44,042 nucleotides of DNA from an uncultured Pelagibacteraceae bacterium (GTDB lineage: Bacteria; Pseudomonadota; Alphaproteobacteria; Pelagibacterales; Pelagibacteraceae). Of the stretch, positions 12,414-18,819 are shown in pieces; the stretch's first letter is position 1, and every line of letters begins with the position of its first letter. Below the pieces are notes generated by a model. It was not told the DNA's origin. It ran no database searches and worked only from the letters and a program-made list of their open reading frames with translations. Both the position numbers and the translations under genes were made by a program. The DNA is taken from NCBI GenBank assembly GCA_902601705.1, contig CACKNV010000002.1:1-44042 (forward strand), given 5' to 3'.

Positions 12414-13361
12414 TTATACGATTTTATCTTCAAAAGAAAATGAGGTCATTAATTCATTCCATTCTCGTTTTGAAAGCCCTGAATTTTCAAAACTTATTTT
12501 TTCACCATTAACCATTTGTTGAATAATTTTCTTACCTTTGGCTGAAACATGAACAGCCCCTACTCTATAATCTAAAAATGCAGAATGGGTGATGGGAACC
12601 CACTTTTTTACAGTGTCCAACATTGTTTCAGCATAAACTCTTATTTCATACTGAGCGTGACTATCAGCTCTTAAAAATAAAAAATTAAGTAAATTTAATA
12701 AATCTGTTTTCCAATACCATTGTGTATAAGAATTTAAGGTAAGGTTCATTCTAGCAAGTTCCCTTGCAAGACCGGCTTTGCCTTCGTCTATTGTAGTACC
12801 ATCAAATTTTTCGTTGAGCATTTTTTCGTAATTTTCGTAGGTTCTTGTAGCATCGTCTTTTAAAATTTTTAAAACTTCATCAGCTTGCTCTCCTGTAATT
12901 AAATCTCCTCTACCTTGTCTATTTGATGTAGATTGGGCTGAAAGTTGATCTTTTGAAGGAATATAAAATTCTTTATCAAGTATAGAATACCTAGCTGAAT
13001 ATTCATTTACATTCGCTGTTCTATGTCTAATCCATTGGCGCGCAATAAAAATTGGAAGTTTAACGTGATATTTTATTTCGCACATTTCAAATGGAGTTGA
13101 ATGCCAGTGTCTCATTAAATATTTTATTAAACCTTCATCGGTTGAAACTTTTTTTGTTCCTTTGCCATAAGAAACTCTTGCAGATTGCACTATTGAACTA
13201 TCATCCCCCATATAATCTACTACACGAACAAAACCGTGATCCAGAACTGGTAATGCTTCATAGAGAATTTTTTCCAATTCAGATGAAGTTACTCGTTTAG
13301 TAGAGTTTTTTTGAGCTTGTTGGTCTGCAATTTCTTGCTTTTGTTCTGGTGTTAGTTTCAT
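12414..13361 (-). CDS. thyX: Flavin-dependent thymidylate synthase ThyX
   Basis: Makes dTMP from dUMP using methylene-tetrahydrofolate, FAD and NADPH; it replaces ThyA in many compact genomes. The 315-residue product starting at [14 protein letters not shown] has the ThyX signature [14 protein letters not shown] at about 112-125. [10 protein letters not shown] precedes it, and the C-terminal segment carries [15 protein letters not shown]. The open frame extends upstream to 13490, but that extension is antisense to the tmRNA acceptor piece and does not resemble ThyX, so I place the start at ATG 13361. The gene is divergent from ssrA, and the short gap (13362-13408) must carry promoters for both. 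Confidence 0.94.
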   Translation of the reverse strand: MKLTPEQKQEIADQQAQKNSTKRVTSSELEKILYEALPVLDHGFVRVVDYMGDDSSIVQSARVSYGKGTKKVSTDEGLIKYLMRHWHSTPFEMCEIKYHVKLPIFIARQWIRHRTANVNEYSARYSILDKEFYIPSKDQLSAQSTSNRQGRGDLITGEQADEVLKILKDDATRTYENYEKMLNEKFDGTTIDEGKAGLARELARMNLTLNSYTQWYWKTDLLNLLNFLFLRADSHAQYEIRVYAETMLDTVKKWVPITHSAFLDYRVGAVHVSAKGKKIIQQMVNGEKISFENSGLSKREWNELMTSFSFEDKIV

Positions 13362-13375
13362 TTTGAAATAATTTA

Positions 13376-13403
13376 TTGAATCTCTGCATAAGAGTTTTAT
13401 ATT
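13376..13403 (+). promoter_or_regulatory. Candidate sigma70 promoter of ssrA
   Basis: TTGAAT (13376-13381) and TATATT (13398-13403) are 16 bases apart. The expected transcription start (about 13408-13411) falls at the first base of the AGTTGG-TTTT-CCAACT hairpin (13409-13424), which I take as the 5' end of the tmRNA precursor. Good agreement with the predicted RNA end supports it. Confidence 0.5.
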
Positions 13404-13408
13404 AATAG

Positions 13409-13489
13409 AGTTGGTTTTCCAACTATGACGATAAACGAATTTCGTAATAAACATTACGGACGTGGGGGCAGTACCCACCACCTCCACCA
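13409..13489 (+). ncRNA. ssrA: tmRNA acceptor piece (permuted two-piece ssrA)
   Basis: In the circularly permuted tmRNA of alphaproteobacteria the tRNA-like 3' half lies upstream of the coding half. Here the 3' half of the acceptor stem is CACCTCC (13479-13485), then discriminator A and an encoded CCA (13487-13489). The T arm has stem GTGGG (13462-13466) and CCCAC (13474-13478) around a seven-base loop. CACCTCC pairs over all seven positions with GGGGGTG at 13502-13508, the 5' end of the coding piece, with one G-U pair. The 5' boundary is estimated from the hairpin at 13409-13424 and the promoter candidate. The piece is antisense to the false upstream extension of thyX. Confidence 0.88.
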
Positions 13490-13583
13490 TTTACAACTTA
13501 TGGGGGTGAATTAGGATCGACGGGTGTCTAAAGGCTATTCTTTCGTACGAGACGGTTCCGACGTAACGGGCCAATTTACAAAT

Positions 13584-13613
13584 GCTAACGAAAGTTATGC
13601 ACTTGCAGCTTAA
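13584..13613 (+). other. tmRNA proteolysis-tag reading frame (ANESYALAA)
   Basis: Codons GCT AAC GAA AGT TAT GCA CTT GCA GCT TAA encode Ala-Asn-Glu-Ser-Tyr-Ala-Leu-Ala-Ala and stop. The C-terminal LAA is the typical degron read by ClpXP-type proteases, and the initial Ala codon is the usual resume codon. At nine residues the tag is close to the usual minimum length. Confidence 0.85.
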
Positions 13614-13641
13614 TTAACTTTGTTAATTAAGTAACGGGGTC

Positions 13642-13670
13642 CGGGGCACCTGGCAACAGAACGCCCCTTA
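13642..13670 (+). repeat. Copy 1 of the tmRNA-end repeat (original, inside ssrA)
   Basis: A 29-base unit: CGGGGCACCTGGCA followed by ACAGAACGCCCCTTA. It folds as GGGGC/GCCCC with an inner CTG/CAG stem closed by a GCAA (GNRA) tetraloop. This copy is the 3' hairpin of the ssrA coding piece. Copies 2 and 3 lie 1.6 and 2.0 kb downstream in the same orientation. Confidence 0.85.
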
Positions 13671-13704
13671 CATATTTTCAATTGTCTTTGATTTTTACTG
13701 GTTT

Positions 13705-13725
13705 TGTTAGTTATGCAATCTAACA
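13705..13725. other. Small inverted repeat after ssrA
   Basis: TGTTAG (13705-13710), a nine-base loop and CTAACA (13720-13725) form a perfect 6-bp stem one base before the GTCGTA repeat pair. No T run follows on either strand, so I do not call it a terminator. It may be a protein-binding site or part of an attachment region. Confidence 0.3.
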
Positions 13726-13746
13726 GGTCGTAGTGTAGTCGTAATT
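13726..13746 (+). repeat. GTCGTA pair, copy A
   Basis: GTCGTA occurs at 13727-13732 and 13738-13743, 11 bases apart, within a 21-base block that matches the block at 15149-15169 at 17 positions. The four mismatches are all in the spacer. It overlaps the stop codon region of the protease gene. Possible roles are integrase arm-type or accessory sites, or a repressor operator. Confidence 0.5.
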
Positions 13747-14911
13747 ATTTGCAAAAAGTATATACAGTACTTTTTTCTAAAAGATCGACTAATTTATCAT
13801 CATTCATTCCCAAACTCATAAAACTCGATGATGCTTTTATTTTATTTGAGTTTAAGAAGTTTTTTACTGCAGAAACTTTTATCCCAAAGTTTAAACCTTC
13901 AGTAATTTCTTTAGACATTCCTGAAACAGCAATAGCTACTAATTCTCCATCTTCATTTACAATAGGTCCTCCGCTATTACCTGGGTTAATTGGGATATCG
14001 TGCTGAATTTGAAAACTATTATCCTCAAAACCTTTTAGGGCACTAATTCTTCCATCGTTTATTTTTAAATCATCGCTTAAAAATTTTCCTAGAGGATAAC
14101 CAGCTGCTGTAACTCTTTGTCTTTTTTTTGGTTCATCATTTGTGACTGAGATATAAGATTTAGGTCTTATGTCGGCTTTGAGTAATGCTAGATCTAAAGA
14201 TTTGTCTGATGCAATTATTTTAACATCTATTTCTTTTTCTCCATAATTTATCTTCTGTTCTTTGCATCCATCTATTACGTGATGATTAGTGAGAAGATGT
14301 CCTTTATTGTTTATAAAAAAAGCTGTTCCACTTGATCCAGAGGCAGTTGATGTATCGCTTGAAGGAAATTCCTCACACATTTCTAATCCCTCTGATTGTT
14401 CATCAAGCGAGGTTAGTCCTCTTTTTCCCTCTCTTTTAAATTGTCTAGTAACTTTCCCTGTTTCAATTTCAATCAAAATAGTTTCAGTAGAGATTGAGAA
14501 ATCATCTTGAGATAATTTTTTTGCTGTGACTAAACCAGCTGCAAAATTTACCATTCTAAAAGCCTCCTGAGTAATTGTTGTTAAATTTTTTACATGTTTT
14601 GGCAATAAACCATCTTTACGTAAATCATCATAACCTTTGTTAATTTTATCAACGTGTTCTTGAGAAAATTTTTGGGTGTAAGTAACTACTTTTGATACGG
14701 GATTCACCGTATAAGTTGACGCCAGATAACCAGGAACTTTTTTTGTCTTTTCTTCCCAGTTAGCGCTCTTATCTCCTCTAAATTTAGTCGTTTTTCCTTG
14801 GAAAGTTATAGTCTTACCTTTTGAAAGACATTTTTTAAATTCGTACACCTCAGCATAAACATTACCATTCCACAACAAACCCAGAACCACGATCGCTAAA
14901 AGTTTTTTCAT
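13745..14911 (-). CDS. Secreted trypsin-like serine protease without PDZ domains
   Basis: A 388-residue exported protein. The signal peptide MKKLLAIVVLGLLWNGNVYA is followed by about 165 residues of unrecognised region with repeated short Lys-rich strands. A trypsin-like domain then has a complete triad: His211 in TNHHVI, Asp240 in SDKSLDLALL and Ser313 in PGNSGGPIV. It ends shortly after the fold (VYTFCK) with no PDZ domain, unlike DegP at 6760-8163. Four cysteines in the mature protein (about 28, 179, 216, 387) could form disulphides. Its ATG overlaps the stop of the upstream 71-residue gene (ATGA). The gene lies between copies 1 and 2 of the tmRNA-end repeat and is probably imported cargo. 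Substrate unknown. Confidence 0.8.
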   Translation of the reverse strand: MKKLLAIVVLGLLWNGNVYAEVYEFKKCLSKGKTITFQGKTTKFRGDKSANWEEKTKKVPGYLASTYTVNPVSKVVTYTQKFSQEHVDKINKGYDDLRKDGLLPKHVKNLTTITQEAFRMVNFAAGLVTAKKLSQDDFSISTETILIEIETGKVTRQFKREGKRGLTSLDEQSEGLEMCEEFPSSDTSTASGSSGTAFFINNKGHLLTNHHVIDGCKEQKINYGEKEIDVKIIASDKSLDLALLKADIRPKSYISVTNDEPKKRQRVTAAGYPLGKFLSDDLKINDGRISALKGFEDNSFQIQHDIPINPGNSGGPIVNEDGELVAIAVSGMSKEITEGLNFGIKVSAVKNFLNSNKIKASSSFMSLGMNDDKLVDLLEKSTVYTFCK

Positions 14912-15123
14912 TTAGATGCGTTGCAATTATCTAACTTCCAGCTTAAAGATTTATTGCTATAAACTCCTTCACCTAAAGTTTTCACACATGCCTGAACACT
15001 AGCATTCTGTTTGTTATATCTTTCGATAACTACATTCTTCTCTGCAGTATCTTCATATCCAAACACAGCAATTAAAATTAATACTACCAAAGCTATGCCG
15101 ACCCACTTAAAAAGTTTTTTCAT
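14908..15123 (-). CDS. Small membrane-anchored or secreted protein of unknown function
   Basis: I choose ATG 15123 (MKKLFKWVGIALVVLILIAV), which puts a Lys-rich start directly before one hydrophobic helix (about residues 7-21). The frame is open six codons further up, to 15141. The 71-residue product has a short periplasmic-facing tail with two cysteines (in VQACVKTL and LDNCNASK) that could pair. It overlaps the protease start by four bases (ATGA), so the two are translated together. No family recognised. A role as a partner, anchor or inhibitor of the protease is a guess from the coupling alone. Confidence 0.6.
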   Translation of the reverse strand: MKKLFKWVGIALVVLILIAVFGYEDTAEKNVVIERYNKQNASVQACVKTLGEGVYSNKSLSWKLDNCNASK

Positions 15124-15148
15124 GTTCCACGACTCTAGCATAAATTTT

Positions 15149-15169
15149 GGTCGTAGCTAGGTCGTAATT
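15149..15169 (+). repeat. GTCGTA pair, copy B
   Basis: GTCGTA at 15150-15155 and 15161-15166, again 11 bases apart and ending GTCGTAATT as in copy A. It lies 26 bases upstream of the start of the 71-residue gene, so it could be an operator of the protease pair. Because a near-identical block lies at the far end of the same module, a mobility role is also possible. Confidence 0.5.
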
Positions 15170-15235
15170 TTCATTAAAGTTTTAGATTTTAAACAATTGC
15201 GAATGGCGTATAATAAGGAATAATGTTACAAAGTT

Positions 15236-15264
15236 CGGGGCACCTGGCAACAGAACGCCCCTTA
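15236..15264 (+). repeat. Copy 2 of the tmRNA-end repeat
   Basis: All 29 bases are identical to copy 1 in ssrA (13642-13670). There is no tmRNA sequence upstream of it, so it is a fragment and not a second gene. The stop codon of the DUF2784 gene (TAA on the minus strand, 15264-15262) is formed by the last three bases of the repeat. A TATAAT box lies on the plus strand at 15209-15214, so a short RNA across the hairpin is conceivable. Confidence 0.85.
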
Positions 15265-15624
15265 ACCTCTCTTAAAATTTTTATAAATTAATACGTAAAT
15301 TAAAATATTAATAACTATCAGCGATATGCCAAGATAAATTTGAATTTCAGCAGTTAAGTCCTCAGGATAAATTATTGGAAAAAGATAATTATTGATAAAA
15401 TCATTAGAATAAGTTGATAGCTCACCTTTATGTAAAAACCAATTTTCTAGATAAGTTAATGGGCAAACAGAATTAGTTAGTTCTATGTAAATTCCCCATA
15501 ATAATGCTGGAAGGTGTATATAAATGATTTTTGGAAAAATAAAAAAAATAAGACCACCAAAAACAACAAATAAGATAAAAATTAAATGTACAATTAAAGT
15601 AAGATTTGCAAAAAATTCGTACAT
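15262..15624 (-). CDS. DUF2784 family membrane protein
   Basis: A 120-residue integral membrane protein. Hydrophobic stretches lie at about 5-30, 36-48 and 95-113. The DUF2784 pattern is visible: LIVHLIFILFVVFGGLIFF near the start, HLPALLWGIYIELT, and CPLTYLENWF. The function of the family is unknown. The gene stands alone between copies 2 and 3 of the tmRNA-end repeat, and its stop codon lies inside copy 2. That single-gene, repeat-bounded arrangement is the clearest sign that the region is built from inserted modules. Confidence 0.8.
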   Translation of the reverse strand: MYEFFANLTLIVHLIFILFVVFGGLIFFIFPKIIYIHLPALLWGIYIELTNSVCPLTYLENWFLHKGELSTYSNDFINNYLFPIIYPEDLTAEIQIYLGISLIVINILIYVLIYKNFKRG

Positions 15625-15647
15625 TCAATATATTAACTAAAACTATA

Positions 15648-15671
15648 GGCATCTGGCAACAGAACGCCCCC
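15648..15671 (+). repeat. Copy 3 of the tmRNA-end repeat (partly decayed)
   Basis: GGCATCTGGCA then ACAGAACGCCCCC. From GGCA to the C run it matches copies 1 and 2 with one change (C to T). The outer G run has decayed, leaving a GGC/GCC stem around the intact CTG-GCAA-CAG hairpin. It lies nine bases past the stop of the GT17-like gene (minus strand). The decay suggests it is the oldest copy or is free of the RNA function that constrains copy 1. Confidence 0.8.
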
Positions 15672-15680
15672 TTTTGATAT

Positions 15681-16577
15681 TTAATCAAACCATTCTGAAT
15701 ATTTTTTTCTATTTTCTACTATAAACTCAGGTAACAAATCCTCATTTACTTTTGTAAGCTTAACTCTTACATCTTTGCCCCATCTTTTATTTAAATCTTT
15801 CTTATCCGCTTTATGATTATAATGAATATACCTATTTTTAATCATATTTTTTACATCATCTAAATTTATACCAGTAAGTTCAAATTCATCGTGATGCTCA
15901 TCATTTATATGTTTTTTATATATTTCCTCTGGAGATTTAATTTCGGAGAAATGCCATCCACCATTTTGAACTATTTGCAGATCGATAAATTTTTCTTTTT
16001 TAAATAACGTATCCAACCTCCACCAAGAGTATTTTTTTGTTTTGATATTACGCAAATGAGTTATAGAAACTAAATCTTTTACTCGGCAAGCTTTTGATCC
16101 ATACCATTCATTGTCAGAAAGACATAAATTAAACTTATAATAAAATAATCTTTGATTAAATATTACTATTTTTTTATTACATTTTTCTAAACTAAAATTT
16201 TTAAGGTTGGGAATTTCATCACTATCACTGTATATAACCCAATCCTCATTATTATTTTTCTTAACTTCTTCAAAAATTGCCTCTCTTTGATGAAAAATTC
16301 TTTTCTGTGCGTTAATTCTATAAATTAAATTTTTTGGACCATCTGCTAAATTTATTTCTTTTAAATCTTTTGGCTCATTATCAACAACAATATAATTGAT
16401 TTTATTTTTAAATTTTTTAAATCTATTAATATCAAAGTTAAGCTCTTTTTTTCGTCCAGCGTGAGTGTATTTAGCTTCGCAGACTACGAACTCATCAACA
16501 AAATTATTTAATATATTCAGCCTTAGTTCGAACAATAAAGGTTCGTTAAAATATGTTATACAATCAATAGTTTTCAT
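15681..16577 (-). CDS. Glycosyltransferase family 17-like protein
   Basis: A 298-residue soluble protein with the features of GT17 (beta-1,4-N-acetylglucosaminyltransferase-like). It starts MKTIDCITYFNEPLLFELRL and continues with FVVCEAKYTHAGRKKEL, QREAIFEE and VIYSDSDEIP, a likely nucleotide-sugar and metal site. YYKFNLCLSDNEWYGSKACR and a GGWHFSEIKSPEEI segment follow. No signal peptide or membrane helix is present. It probably adds a sugar to a surface polysaccharide. It ends nine bases from copy 3 of the tmRNA-end repeat and is divergent from the methyltransferase gene with a 24-base gap. Acceptor and donor cannot be told from sequence. Confidence 0.8.
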   Translation of the reverse strand: MKTIDCITYFNEPLLFELRLNILNNFVDEFVVCEAKYTHAGRKKELNFDINRFKKFKNKINYIVVDNEPKDLKEINLADGPKNLIYRINAQKRIFHQREAIFEEVKKNNNEDWVIYSDSDEIPNLKNFSLEKCNKKIVIFNQRLFYYKFNLCLSDNEWYGSKACRVKDLVSITHLRNIKTKKYSWWRLDTLFKKEKFIDLQIVQNGGWHFSEIKSPEEIYKKHINDEHHDEFELTGINLDDVKNMIKNRYIHYNHKADKKDLNKRWGKDVRVKLTKVNEDLLPEFIVENRKKYSEWFD

Positions 16578-16601
16578 AATTGAAATTTGTTATATTAGGT
16601 C

Positions 16602-17450
16602 GTGAATTTCAAATCATTTTATATTGTCTACTATAAGCACAGAGTAAAGAAATCTCACTTTTTATTAAGATTATACATTTTTTTGATACTTCCAATAAGT
16701 TACATAATTAATAAAATTTTGTATCCCTCTATTATTGATTTGGATAAATTTTCATTGAAAAACAGCGATCTATATAAAAAAGACTTAAACTATCTTTTTC
16801 AACATTTTAATAGTGATAAAGGTGAGAAGCTTATCAATCAATATCGAAAACCATTGAATAATGTTGATAATCCTATTGATGGGCATTGTTATCATGAGCA
16901 TTATGAAAAATTTTTTAGTTTAAAAAAGAACGAGAATATTGATTTATTAGAGATTGGCGCATTTAAAGGTAATGCAGCCGCATCTTTCTTTTTTTATTTT
17001 AAAAATGCAAAAATAACTTCTTGTGATCTACTGCCAGATTTATTTTTATACAAATCAAAAAGAATAAAAAATTTCCAAATTGATAATAGTTCTGAAATTG
17101 AGATAGAAAAAAAAATAATTAAACCAAAGTTGAAGTTCGATATTATAATTGAAGATGCGGGTCATTATTTGAAAGATCAAATAATTACTTTGTTTATGTT
17201 GTTTGAGTGTTTAAAAACAAATGGAATATTTGTTATAGAAGAATTGGATTTTCCTGATACTAGAAAAGACATGAATATTTTTGACGAAAAACCAACATTA
17301 AGAGAAATTTTATTGGCAATAAAAAATAAAAAAGATTTTGAGTCTAAATATGTTTCTGTACAACAAAAAAAATATTTTTTAGAAAATCTAGGGGAAATAA
17401 ATATTTTTAAAGGAGCTCATAATGAAATTGCTTTTATCACAAAAAAATAA
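16602..17450 (+). CDS. Class I SAM-dependent methyltransferase-like protein
   Basis: A 282-residue protein starting with GTG at 16602; no in-frame ATG gives a better start. A hydrophobic segment at about 22-40 suggests membrane association. The methyltransferase core shows DLLEIGAFKGNAAASFF (about 114-130), an acidic strand ITSCDLLP, and IIIEDAGHYLKDQI, which resembles methyltransferases and hydroxylase-like proteins of sugar and antibiotic pathways. It is followed two bases later by the DUF4422 gene and is likely co-transcribed with it. The probable role is modification of a surface-glycan residue. TAGGTCGTG at the start resembles part of the GTCGTA repeats, a weak match. Confidence 0.7.
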   Translation: MNFKSFYIVYYKHRVKKSHFLLRLYIFLILPISYIINKILYPSIIDLDKFSLKNSDLYKKDLNYLFQHFNSDKGEKLINQYRKPLNNVDNPIDGHCYHEHYEKFFSLKKNENIDLLEIGAFKGNAAASFFFYFKNAKITSCDLLPDLFLYKSKRIKNFQIDNSSEIEIEKKIIKPKLKFDIIIEDAGHYLKDQIITLFMLFECLKTNGIFVIEELDFPDTRKDMNIFDEKPTLREILLAIKNKKDFESKYVSVQQKKYFLENLGEINIFKGAHNEIAFITKK

Positions 17451-17452
17451 AA

Positions 17453-18295
17453 ATGAATTTATATTGTATCACTCATAAAAAAATTGATTATATAGAAAAA
17501 CTCAATTTAATACCGTCTGGAGTTGGAAACTACAATTATCCTGATAACTATGAAAATGAGAAAAAGGGTGAGAATATAAGTGAAAAAAATTCTTCTTATG
17601 GAGAATTGACTTTTCACTACTGGTTCTGGAAAAATAAGATCGATAAACTCAAAAAAAATGAGTGGTTTGGTTTTTGTCATTACAGAAGATTCTTTGTTAA
17701 AGATAATTTTTCAGATTTAATTCAAAATTCTGAAAATAGACAAGGATATATAAATAAAAAATTGAATTTGAGCACTCTTAAAGAAATGTTAATTCTTGAA
17801 CCCAAAAAAGATTGGGAAAGCAAAGATGTAATTTTATGTAAACCAATTGACTTACAAAAACCAAAAAGAATGAAAATTTTAAAACATGGATTTAAATCAT
17901 TGATTAGAAATCCTTTAATTTTATTTAATAAAAAAAAATGTACTGTTAAACTACAGTTCGAAATGTCTCATGGATATGAAAACTTAAAAATGGCAATAAA
18001 TTTATTACCTAAAAATGAAAGAATTGATTTCTTAGACTATATTAATACAAAAACAAGTCTTAGTCCGAATTGCATGTTTATGACCAAAAACACAAAATTA
18101 ACTAAAGATTTTTACGAGAGTGTTTTTCCTTGGTTGCAAGATTGTGAAAAAGTTTTTGGTCTAGAGAAAAAAAATAATTATGGAACACAAAGAATGTATA
18201 ACTTTCTTTTTGAAAGATACATGCCTTATTGGTTCGAAAAATACTCTAAGGTAAGTTTTAGTTCCTGGTTATATTGTGATTTAACGAAGGAATAG
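17453..18295 (+). CDS. DUF4422 family glycosyltransferase-like protein
   Basis: A 280-residue protein with the DUF4422 pattern found in capsule and O-antigen loci. The opening IPSGVGNYNYPDNYENEKKG is followed by NSSYGELTFHYWFWKN and WFGFCHYRRFF. The central GYENLKMAINLLP comes next, and later NCMFMTKNTKLTKDFY and GTQRMYNFLFERYMPYWF. The family is regarded as glycosyltransferase-like, some members transferring galactofuranose; I cannot assign a sugar. It lies two bases after the methyltransferase gene and converges on the small ORF at 18308. Confidence 0.75.
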   Translation: MNLYCITHKKIDYIEKLNLIPSGVGNYNYPDNYENEKKGENISEKNSSYGELTFHYWFWKNKIDKLKKNEWFGFCHYRRFFVKDNFSDLIQNSENRQGYINKKLNLSTLKEMLILEPKKDWESKDVILCKPIDLQKPKRMKILKHGFKSLIRNPLILFNKKKCTVKLQFEMSHGYENLKMAINLLPKNERIDFLDYINTKTSLSPNCMFMTKNTKLTKDFYESVFPWLQDCEKVFGLEKKNNYGTQRMYNFLFERYMPYWFEKYSKVSFSSWLYCDLTKE

Positions 18296-18307
18296 TGGGA
18301 GTTAATT

Positions 18308-18391
18308 TTAAAAAATATATTTATCTAAAATATACAAAAATATTCCTATTCCTATACCAAGAAGTATCCAGTAAAGATTATTTTTTATCAT
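18308..18391 (-). CDS. Tiny single-helix membrane peptide (27 residues)
   Basis: An ORF of 27 codons reading [16 protein letters not shown] then IFLYILDKYIF. Nearly the whole peptide is one membrane helix with a GxGxG face. Its ATG overlaps the TGA of the MazG-like gene (ATGA at 18391-18388), the same coupling seen for many real gene pairs in this window. It fills the gap that otherwise separates the MazG-like gene from the glycan genes. Coding status rests on the overlap and the clean hydrophobic composition only. Confidence 0.45.
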   Translation of the reverse strand: MIKNNLYWILLGIGIGIFLYILDKYIF

Positions 18392-18759
18392 ACTAAAAAT
18401 TTATTTAAATCTGGTTTGAAATATTTAGGTCCTTTCATTACTTTACCCTTTTCATTGTAAATTGGTTTGCCATCAATTCCTAGTTTACTCATATTTGAAC
18501 TTTGAACTTCTTTAAAACACTCATCTAAATTTATGCCGAAAGCATGACCTGCTCCATATGTAACATACAAGATATCTGTTAAGGCGTCTGCAACTTCTTT
18601 AATGTCTTTTTTATCAATTGCGTCTCTCAATTCACTCAATTCTTCATTTATTAAATCAAAACGCAAGGAGGTAATTTTTTCATCGGGAAAACACGCTTTT
18701 TCTTTAATTTCTTGGCCGAAGGTTTTCATAAAAATTTTAACACTTTCAAAATTTGTCAT
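18388..18759 (-). CDS. MazG-like nucleotide pyrophosphohydrolase
   Basis: A 123-residue all-helical protein of the MazG/PRA-PH superfamily, whose members hydrolyse NTPs to NMP and pyrophosphate. The metal-binding pattern is visible as [13 protein letters not shown] followed about 18 residues later by [17 protein letters not shown]. The C-terminal part [20 protein letters not shown] with GPKYFKPDL resembles phage-type and housekeeping single-domain members. A house-cleaning role on damaged nucleotides is likely; the substrate is unknown. It is divergent from fumC across a 60-base spacer. Confidence 0.8.
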   Translation of the reverse strand: MTNFESVKIFMKTFGQEIKEKACFPDEKITSLRFDLINEELSELRDAIDKKDIKEVADALTDILYVTYGAGHAFGINLDECFKEVQSSNMSKLGIDGKPIYNEKGKVMKGPKYFKPDLNKFLV

Positions 18760-18819
18760 TTCTCATCCTTTATGTTTTATAATTTTTTAATAAAAGTGTA
18801 TTATAACAATGATTCAATT

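Larger units (their letters stand above)
13502..13670 (+). ncRNA. ssrA: tmRNA coding piece (permuted two-piece ssrA)
   Basis: This is the mRNA-like half of tmRNA, which rescues stalled ribosomes with SmpB. It starts GGGGGTGAATTAGGATCGAC, matching the conserved 5' end of tmRNA (the GGATNCGACGGG core). The tag frame begins with a GCT resume codon at 13584 and ends with TAA at 13611-13613. A perfect hairpin (TTAATTAAC, TTT, GTTAATTAA) overlaps the tag stop. The 3' part is a stem GGGGC/GCCCC (13643-13667) enclosing CTG-GCAA-CAG. Only 12 bases (13490-13501) separate it from the acceptor piece, so the processed-out segment is very short. The 3' end is estimated at the last hairpin. That hairpin is repeated at 15236 and 15648. 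Confidence 0.88.

Noticed and set aside
13362-13490. Upstream extension of the thyX frame (43 extra codons)
   Set aside because: It is antisense to the tmRNA acceptor piece, does not look like ThyX, and a good start (MKLTPEQKQ) lies at 13361.
15236-15264. A second, truncated tmRNA gene
   Set aside because: Only the terminal hairpin is present; there is no tag frame, no GGATCGACGGG core and no acceptor or T arm nearby.
15236-15671. The repeated hairpins as Rho-independent terminators of the minus-strand genes
   Set aside because: They lie just past minus-strand genes, but on that strand the stem is followed by GAACTTTG or a TATAG-type sequence and not a T run. The 29-base identity to the ssrA end is better explained as a gene-end duplication.
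13642-15671. Integron attC cassettes
   Set aside because: The one-gene-plus-hairpin layout is similar, but I find no GTTRRRY / RYYYAAC box pair, no integron integrase and no attI in the window.
18712-18819. Longer fumC starting at 18712
   Set aside because: The extra 36 codons overlap the MazG-like gene on the other strand and do not resemble fumarase; ATG 18820 begins the conserved domain.
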